This document shows positions 5,848 to 10,782 of a stretch of 10,782 nucleotides of DNA, piece after piece. The notes under the pieces are model-generated. The model saw only the letters and a list, made by a program, of their open reading frames with translations. It did not search any database and was not told the DNA's origin. This stretch comes from Pseudomonadota bacterium. Lineage in GTDB: Bacteria; Pseudomonadota; Gammaproteobacteria; Pseudomonadales; Pseudohongiellaceae. The stretch lies in the NCBI GenBank assembly GCA_022563075.1, contig JADFOC010000039.1, forward strand, positions 1 through 10,782. The letters run 5' to 3'. The position numbers and the translations under genes are program-made. Position 1 is the stretch's first letter, and every line of letters starts with the position of its first letter.

Positions 5848-6729
5848 CTAGACGGCGATTGATGGTCCATTATCGGGGATAGTCTGAAGATCCGTCGCCA
5901 TCGGCTGCAGCCAACGCTCTGTATTTCTGACCTGCCGCGGTCGCGGGAATAGCATCTCGGCCTGATGTAAATCTGCGACGGTATCAATTTCATACCAGCA
6001 CTTTTCATCAAACAAGACAGCATTAAATTTAAGTGTACCGTCGGCGACCATTTCCGCAAATACCGCTTCATAATAGTCGCCCACACGTTCATCCGCTATA
6101 TAGCGATCCAATCGGGCTATCACCCGTTGCCAGCTCTGCAAGGATAAGCTGTAGATATTTACGGTTTTATATTTCGGGCTATTGTTCACACCGCGCTCAA
6201 CATGGAAAGCGGTGACGCCATTCTGGGCGTTGAGCTCAACCGTGGTTCCATTCATCCATGGCAGGAGATTTGAAATCGCTATTTTATCCGGTGTAAGCAT
6301 TTCCTTTAGCATCGATTGTTCAAAAACAAGATCGCTTTCTATCAACAAAAATGGTTCTTGAACAGTTTGCCGCGCCAGCCAAAGCGAATAGATATTATTG
6401 GTCGTCTGATAGACGGGGTTGAAAACGTAATCAACTTGCAGATCAGGGGCCTTATTTTGAAGAAATTCGCGGACACAATGATCCAGGTACCCGGTGACGA
6501 CCACCAATCGGTTAATGCCATGTGAGCGGAGATTATCAACCAAATGGCCTAGAATGGGTTCGCCACCCACCTCGGTCAGGCACTTTGGTGCATCGATGGT
6601 TAATGGGCGTAGACGAGATCCAGTGCCAGCGGCTAAAAGTAGCGCGGTAGTGACTCTTTCCGTGTGGGGTATGGTGGACTTCGCGAATACGCCATGCTTT
6701 AAACGTGTTGCCACCTCGATCATATTCAC
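5848..6729 (-). CDS. LicC-like NTP transferase (phosphocholine cytidylyltransferase family)
   Basis: The enzyme would join a phospho-alcohol to CTP to give a CDP-alcohol. It has ALLLAAGTGSRLRPLT followed by DAPKCLTEVGG (the nucleotide-binding loop and catalytic Lys of sugar-phosphate nucleotidyltransferases), the YQTTNNIYSLW block typical of LicC-type cytidylyltransferases, the metal-binding IESDLVF, and YEIDT with an EAVFAEMV helix near the end. I place the start at GTG 6729, ten bases after AGGAG; ATG 6723 is almost equivalent. Longer starts at 6759 or 6822 have poorer sites and add residues not expected in the family. The result is about 293 residues, normal for the family. It heads the cassette, and its activated product would feed the LicD and CDP-alcohol phosphotransferases downstream. 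The alcohol is unknown; choline is only the best-known family substrate, and no choline kinase or choline transporter is visible here. Confidence 0.88.
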   Translation of the reverse strand: MNMIEVATRLKHGVFAKSTIPHTERVTTALLLAAGTGSRLRPLTIDAPKCLTEVGGEPILGHLVDNLRSHGINRLVVVTGYLDHCVREFLQNKAPDLQVDYVFNPVYQTTNNIYSLWLARQTVQEPFLLIESDLVFEQSMLKEMLTPDKIAISNLLPWMNGTTVELNAQNGVTAFHVERGVNNSPKYKTVNIYSLSLQSWQRVIARLDRYIADERVGDYYEAVFAEMVADGTLKFNAVLFDEKCWYEIDTVADLHQAEMLFPRPRQVRNTERWLQPMATDLQTIPDNGPSIAV

Positions 6730-7004
6730 TGCTGGTTTTCTCCTGTTATTTTTTCTCATTAACAAATTATCTGCTCCAACTATCCCATTGTTCATTGCAA
6801 TATCTGTAGGCACCAAATCCACTGCTCAAATTCTTCCCACCCGCCGACCAAATAATTGTCCAAAATTCACCTACTCAATAGCCAGCCAATGCAGCTATAG
6901 AGGGAAGTTGCCGATGAATTTTTGTCAATACACAGCAAAACCATTCACTTTTGGCTTGCTGCTTAAGAAAGCAGGGCTACATTGTGACCCCGCATGCTTA
7001 TATT
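6730..7004. other. Gap upstream of the nucleotidyltransferase; probable cassette promoter region, nothing firmly identified
   Basis: This stretch precedes the first gene of the cassette. A perfect TTGACA lies on the minus strand at 6928-6923, but the nearest -10-like TATAGC is 23 bases away, too far for a normal sigma-70 promoter. Two small hairpins are present: CTGCTT/AAGCAG (6959-6974, four-base loop) and CCCCGC/GCGGGG (6988-6993 with 7012-7017, reaching into the preceding ORF). Neither has a T-run. Open frames here are short and overlap one another in several frames, so I call none of them. Confidence 0.35.
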
Positions 7005-7306
7005 TTAATTCGCGGGGGCCGGGAGAGGCTTTGGCTTGGGTGCAATAGCAACCATATGCGCACAGCTGTAAAGCCATGCAAACGCCATGAGGCAAGACAG
7101 AGTACGAGTAAATGAGCATAAAGTCCACAAATTCTTGATTTCTTGGGTATAAACCAGCGTTGGATTGGCCTGATCAACGACAACTTTGCCCTCTGCTGCT
7201 GGTGCAAGCTTCTGCTTGGAACTTATTTTGTCTTAGCCAGCATAATTGACTCATCCGACATTAGCACCAGCCTAACCCCTCGCATCAGCTGCTTGTGCTT
7301 AACCAT
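7005..7306 (-). pseudogene. Small unknown protein (~100 residues) with an apparent -1 frameshift
   Basis: ATG at 7306 lies three bases after the stop of the sigma factor remnant and opens a 27-codon frame (MVKHKQLMRGVRLVLMSDE to LAKTK) that ends in TAA at 7225-7223. Adding one A at the preceding AAAA run, or slipping back one base there, continues without a stop for 73 more codons: ISSKQKLAPAAEGKVVVD, then a hydrophobic segment LSCLMAFAWLYSCAHMVAIA, then a Pro-rich PKPKPLPAPAN tail ending at TAA 7007-7005. The joined product would be a small membrane-anchored protein with a basic N-terminus. Tight spacing to the upstream gene and the uninterrupted continuation argue that this was one gene, but I recognise no family, and other frames in this area are also partly open. 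Confidence 0.33.
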
Positions 7307-7309
7307 CAA

Positions 7310-8086
7310 CTAATGGGATCCAGAGCTGTGATATCCCATTTTGGATAGGCGCAGTCGATAGTGACGTCGCTCGGGTTGCGAATCACTCACTGCCGTCGCT
7401 TTTTCAAGGGCAAGCGCCGCCGCAGTGGGATCATCTAATAATTCAAATAACCTGGCCTGGGCTGCGAAGAAAGGACTGTAAGCCTGCAGTTCACCTTCCA
7501 GACTTGCGATGATTTTACTGGCACCGGGTAAATCCCCAGCCATCATCAAGGCAACCGAATAATTGAGTTCGATAACAGAACTCCACTGAACCTGCAGCAG
7601 TCGTTGGTACAAACCCACTATCTGTGGCCAATCGGTATCGGCAGCCTGTTCAGCAAGACTGTGCAGACCCGCAATCGCCGCTTGCAATTGGTATGACCCG
7701 GCGATGCCCGAGCGCAGTGCCTTTTGCAGGAGCACATCGGCCTCCTGGCTTTGCTGATGTTTCCATAGCGATCTGTCCTGCTCATCCAGTGTAACTATCT
7801 CGCCAAGCTCAGTAACACGAGCCGGTGCTCTGGCATCCTGAAACAACATGAGGGATAACAGGCCAATGCTCTCTGGCGATGGAAAACTGCGACACAGGGA
7901 CCTGACCAATACTATCGCCTGTCGGCAAAGTTCTCTGTCTACCAGTTGATCCCCCGCACTGTAATAGCCTTCATTAAATATGAGGTAGAGTGCCTGCTGC
8001 ACTGCCGCCGTTCTTAATTCCAGATGAGCAGAAGACGGTATTTCAAAGGCTATACCTGCTGCTGAAAGTTTACGCTCTCCTTCACG
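7310..8086 (-). pseudogene. ECF sigma factor (DUF6596 type), C-terminal portion only; sigma regions 2 and 4 missing
   Basis: The frame encodes about 258 residues starting inside the end of sigma region 4 (ERKLSAAGIAFEIPS) and continuing through the DUF6596 domain: QQALYLIFNEGYYSAGD, LLSLMLFQDARAPARV, LDEQDRSLW, GSYQLQAAIAGLHSLAE, TDWPQIVGLY, ELNYSVALMM. Full-length members have about 400 residues with DNA-binding sigma2 and sigma4 domains at the front; here both are absent and the frame meets a stop at 8089-8087. The first ATG in frame (8002) would give a 230-residue product without any DNA-binding domain. The 5' end is fused out of frame to a YciI-like gene, which is the usual upstream neighbour of this sigma family. 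I infer a deletion removed the end of one and the start of the other. It cannot work as a sigma factor. Confidence 0.85.
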
Positions 8087-8190
8087 CTACCGGTAAAGGC
8101 CAAATACTCGCCCATGATGGCTTCCTGTTCCTCTTTAGAACGACTGTTAAAAATTGATTCAGCTTCATAGATCAAACATAAATACTGCAT
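8050..8190 (-). pseudogene. YciI-like (YCII-related domain) gene, truncated to its N-terminal ~40 residues
   Basis: The ORF starts MQYLCLIYEAESIF and continues with EEQEAIMGEYLAFTGSVKES, the recognisable beginning of YCII-related proteins, which are normally about 115-120 residues. After VKES the match ends and the frame stops at TAG 8052-8050, having run into sequence that in another frame encodes the sigma factor remnant. The start is well supported: AGGAG (8202-8198) sits seven bases before ATG 8190. YciI-like genes are commonly found directly before DUF6596 sigma factors and may modulate them. Only 46 residues could be made, so the product is presumably non-functional. The overlap with the sigma frame is about 37 bases. 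Confidence 0.75.
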
Positions 8191-8344
8191 AACTGGTCTC
8201 CTATGGCGTATCGATTATGCATACTCAACGCATCAAATAATTGAAATACCTCATTGCAATAGTTCGAGGGCTATTAAATAGACGTTTCAGAGTAGAAAAA
8301 ACCGCCAATTCAGTGTGATTTTCTTCGAACTGGAGAAATCAACG

Positions 8345-8364
8345 ATGTCGCAGTCCCGCGACAT
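8345..8364. repeat. 7-bp hairpin ATGTCGC-AGTCCC-GCGACAT
   Basis: A perfect 7-bp stem with a six-base loop lies 35 bases after the stop of the exported-protein gene and 155 bases before the YciI-like start. It may end or protect the upstream transcript. There is no T-run, so a factor-independent terminator is not established. The remaining 8191-8398 sequence shows no gene and no strong promoter. Confidence 0.35.
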
Positions 8365-8398
8365 GGGATCACAGAGCTTAGCTCGATAGGCGAATCCG

Positions 8399-9385
8399 CT
8401 AGCGCGTTACCGTGACGTTAATATTTTGATAGGTGAACATGGAGCCATCACTGGCAATGCCCCGCAGAACATACTCACCCGGTTGATTGAAGGTGACTTC
8501 GGCCGTCCACCTGCCCTCTTCCGGTGGCGTCGGGACCGTATAGGGTGGTGACCAGGGAGAATTTGCATAGGCGCGGGAGTCGATATAGGTCTTGAATTGC
8601 ACTGGATTGAAGGTAGCATACTTGGCTGGACCGCGATAAATTGTCCAGGAAAAGCGCAGGCCAGGAGGACTCATTACAACGATAGCGGAAGGCGGTCTAT
8701 ACGGCTGATTGCTGCCAGCTCGCATGCGTGAATCCCGTGGCGGAGGCAAGTCGTCGGGATCGTGCACTCTCACCGCCAGGCTCAGAGCCTGCCCCACTCT
8801 GACGCTGCGAAAGCTTTCTCCTTCCAAGCGAATCTCTGGCGGAATATTGGTGCGCAGAGCATCACTTAAACTGCCAAAATTACCACCGACTTCGGTGGAG
8901 ATGACCTGGGGATCAATTCGGTAGTCAGGCTTGAGCGAACCATAGGCTCGATTAGTCTGGTCGCGGGTTCTCAAGGTCCAGACTAGTTCCCGGGTGCCAA
9001 AATCGGCAGGCACATCGATGGTAAACAGGAAGGGATTTCTTCTGGGGTAGAGATGTGTCGGCTGTCCCTGATCGGCCACAACAAAATCGTAGGCATCCAT
9101 GCTCAAGTCGTCCAGCCCACCGGCCTCGGTAAAGGTGAAATAATTATCCGGGCCAACGGAGATATCGAACTGTTGGCGCCAATTGGAGTTCATATAGCCA
9201 TAGAACAATTTAAATGTTCCATCGGCGTTAGGCCACCATCCTTCGAATGCCGGTGACACGATCTCACCACTCAATTGCATATAACGAGGTTGCGCAATTA
9301 CTGACTGACTACCAATGAATAGCGCCAGAAAAAATACCGGCACCACTCTAAATTGTAATGACGAAAGTCTACTTCCAGGTTTCAT
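8399..9385 (-). CDS. Exported protein of unknown function with C-terminal Ig-like domain
   Basis: A signal peptide (hydrophobic VVPVFFLALFIGSQSVIA, cleavage near residue 31) leads into a mature domain containing SPAFEGWWPNADGTFKLFYG, YMNSNWRQQFDISVGPDN, QPTHLYPRRNPFLFTIDVP and ELVWTLRTRDQTNRAYGSL. I recall this type of domain from many environmental bacteria, where it is annotated only as hypothetical; its function is not known to me. The C-terminal ~120 residues (RLEGESFRSVRVGQALSLAV ... GEYVLRGIASDGS) look like a PKD or Ig-like beta-sandwich. The ATG at 9385 lies two bases after the stop of the cytochrome/copper protein, with AAGGGA upstream, so the pair is translated together and probably acts together outside the inner membrane. 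TTG 9391 is a less likely start. Confidence 0.8.
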   Translation of the reverse strand: MKPGSRLSSLQFRVVPVFFLALFIGSQSVIAQPRYMQLSGEIVSPAFEGWWPNADGTFKLFYGYMNSNWRQQFDISVGPDNYFTFTEAGGLDDLSMDAYDFVVADQGQPTHLYPRRNPFLFTIDVPADFGTRELVWTLRTRDQTNRAYGSLKPDYRIDPQVISTEVGGNFGSLSDALRTNIPPEIRLEGESFRSVRVGQALSLAVRVHDPDDLPPPRDSRMRAGSNQPYRPPSAIVVMSPPGLRFSWTIYRGPAKYATFNPVQFKTYIDSRAYANSPWSPPYTVPTPPEEGRWTAEVTFNQPGEYVLRGIASDGSMFTYQNINVTVTR

Positions 9386-9387
9386 AA

Positions 9388-10782
9388 TCAATCGATCCCT
9401 TGCGCTACCGATTGATCAACTATTGGAGGGGCCCAACATAGCGGGCAGCCTACATCGTACTCATTACGATCCTTCATATTCGCTCGGCGAATCGCCATCT
9501 CCGCCTGGAATTGTTCTTCGGTCAGCCGCACCGAATAACCTAAATCGATAAACATATTCGACACCGAGCGACGACCGCCACCAGCCCAGTTTCGCACATC
9601 GGCGAGATTAGGGTTCGCCGCCGTAGTATCCAGATACCCTATAGTGTGCAATATGGTACCTTTGGGCAACAAGGGTGCCTTATCGTCCTCATAGACATAT
9701 TGCTTTACCCAGTTGTGATCGTAGCCGACACAATTGAGCGTGAACTGATTGTGCCCCCAGATCGCCTCCATGCACATGCGCACACCGGGAGCGTGCAGGT
9801 GCGGTTCGAAGGCGATGATCTTGGTGTGATCGGTCAGCACCACGTAGTTATGGAATTCCTGGTTGGCTTTGTTTGGCAGCACATCGATATCGACACCGTT
9901 ACCAGTTCTTTGACCACGTCGGCTGTATTCGGGTTCGTAGCCAACCGGAAAGAAGGTGATGCCAAATTCGAGATGACCGGTGTTCTCGCGCCCATTCGAA
10001 TGCAGATGCGCGGCATTCAGATGCAAGGCAGAGTTGGCCTGTAACAATCGTCCGGCTTTTTCCGGGAAAACGTCCGCATTACGACCCACTTCGTGGATTG
10101 GCCAACCGGTTCTGGGGCCGATAATCTCGGTACCGTCCTCGCTGAGAACACCACTGCCATAAGTCATATGATGCCACATATAACGACCGCCAACGGTGCT
10201 GCTGCCGGTATTTGCTGGTATGTCGTTGATCTCACGCACCTCGATGGATTTTACGTAGCGATCTTCGGTCATCCCGGTGGGGACCAGGCCAAGGTCGCCC
10301 CACCAGTCTGGGCCGATGGCCGGGCGAGTCACCTCTTTTGAGCGCAGTATCAGGTCGGGTTCTCCCACCGTCCAGCCGATGTCGGTGCCGAACTCCAGCA
10401 TCGCTGGCTCATTCTCCGGATTGCCTCTGGGTGCACCGTTCTTGGCCCAAGCCTGAATCATCGCCAACTCTTCGTTTGACAGTGAATAATCATTTTTAAA
10501 CGCATTTATACCGATGTCTTTCTCGACGAACCATGGCGGCATAGCCCCCATGCGATCTCTAATCGCGGTCCGATACATGATCACCGGCGCCCAGGGTCTG
10601 ACCTCATCGTAGCTCATCAGGGACATTGGACCGCCGCCACCGGGTCGGTGACAATTCTGGCAACTGCGCTGCAATAACGGCGCAATGTGATCCGCGTAGG
10701 TAACGCTGGCAGGATCGATACCATAATCCACTGCGTCATAGTAGTGGAGTTGATGATTAGCCATACTCGCGTCATGGGTTTG
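9388..10782 (-). CDS. c-type cytochrome fused to a PHM/DBH-like copper monooxygenase fold (5' end outside window)
   Basis: The frame is open to the right window edge, so the start is missing. An ATG exists at 10764, but it gives no signal peptide, which a CXXCH protein needs for haem attachment in the periplasm; the true start is probably upstream. The N-terminal part has CQNCH (Cys35, Cys38, His39 counted from that Met) and a MPPWF segment whose Met75 may be the distal haem ligand. The rest resembles type II copper, ascorbate-dependent monooxygenases: paired His198-His199 in WHHMTYG, His253/255 in AAHLHSNG, HLH at 322-324 and Met404 in SNMFIDLGY, in the same order as the copper ligands of peptidylglycine monooxygenase. 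LPKGTILHTIGYLDTTAANP is also typical. I infer an electron-transferring periplasmic oxidase-like protein with unknown substrate. A CPLCW motif (Cys440, Cys443) near the C-terminus is unusual. Confidence 0.85.
   Translation of the reverse strand, partial: QTHDASMANHQLHYYDAVDYGIDPASVTYADHIAPLLQRSCQNCHRPGGGGPMSLMSYDEVRPWAPVIMYRTAIRDRMGAMPPWFVEKDIGINAFKNDYSLSNEELAMIQAWAKNGAPRGNPENEPAMLEFGTDIGWTVGEPDLILRSKEVTRPAIGPDWWGDLGLVPTGMTEDRYVKSIEVREINDIPANTGSSTVGGRYMWHHMTYGSGVLSEDGTEIIGPRTGWPIHEVGRNADVFPEKAGRLLQANSALHLNAAHLHSNGRENTGHLEFGITFFPVGYEPEYSRRGQRTGNGVDIDVLPNKANQEFHNYVVLTDHTKIIAFEPHLHAPGVRMCMEAIWGHNQFTLNCVGYDHNWVKQYVYEDDKAPLLPKGTILHTIGYLDTTAANPNLADVRNWAGGGRRSVSNMFIDLGYSVRLTEEQFQAEMAIRRANMKDRNEYDVGCPLCWAPPIVDQSVAQGID

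Noticed and set aside
6894..6928. TTGACA followed by TATAGC as cassette promoter
   Set aside because: The 23-base spacer is too long for sigma-70. The -35 match alone is not enough to call a promoter.
6494..7048. Plus-strand open frame of 184 codons
   Set aside because: It is antisense to the conserved nucleotidyltransferase N-terminus and has low-complexity composition without domain signals.
8345..8364. Factor-independent terminator
   Set aside because: The stem is good but no run of T follows on either strand, so it is listed only as a hairpin.
9834..10341. Several short frames on both strands within the cytochrome/copper gene
   Set aside because: They are shadows of the strongly conserved minus-strand coding frame.
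1..10782. tRNA, rRNA, CRISPR array or insertion sequence
   Set aside because: No cloverleaf, rRNA-like stretch, regularly spaced repeats or transposase was seen on either strand.

Overview
All genes I can support lie on the minus strand, so transcription runs from high to low coordinates. Protein content (a TRAP-TAXI uptake system, a c-type cytochrome/copper-monooxygenase-like exported protein, an ECF sigma factor of the DUF6596 type, LicD and LicC relatives), moderate G+C and Shine-Dalgarno sites suggest a Gram-negative proteobacterium, most likely a marine or host-associated gammaproteobacterium. The lineage is inferred from family distribution only and is weakly supported.

In transcription order: (1) 10782-8399, a two-gene unit: a protein with a CXXCH haem site plus a PHM/DBH-like copper fold, cut by the window edge, followed two bases later by an exported protein of unknown function. 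(2) 8190-7005, a decayed regulatory unit: the first ~40 codons of a YciI-type gene run out of frame into the C-terminal half of an ECF sigma factor, as if a deletion had fused the two neighbours. A small frameshifted ORF follows. (3) 6729-2356, the most interesting part: a five-gene cassette encoding a LicC-like nucleotidyltransferase, a HisC/CobD-like PLP enzyme, a LicD-family transferase, a DIPPS-like CDP-alcohol phosphotransferase and a histidine phosphatase. Together they can be read as a pathway that makes a small phospho-alcohol (possibly amino-alcohol), activates it with CTP, condenses it with an acceptor and trims a phosphate. The product cannot be known from sequence alone. (4) 2356-1957, a 400-base gap with two tiny ORFs, an 8-bp inverted repeat, a possible gene remnant and the promoter of the next unit. 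(5) 1953-1, a TRAP-TAXI transporter: an intact solute-binding protein followed by a fused permease interrupted by an in-frame TAA.

A theme is gene decay: a nonsense codon, a deletion fusion and a probable frameshift within 10.8 kb, with long weakly coding gaps. This fits a genome undergoing relaxed selection; assembly or sequencing errors could explain the point lesions but less easily the YciI/sigma fusion. The phospho-alcohol cassette is intact in reading frame, except that its CDP-alcohol phosphotransferase has Ser where the first Asp of the catalytic motif is expected.
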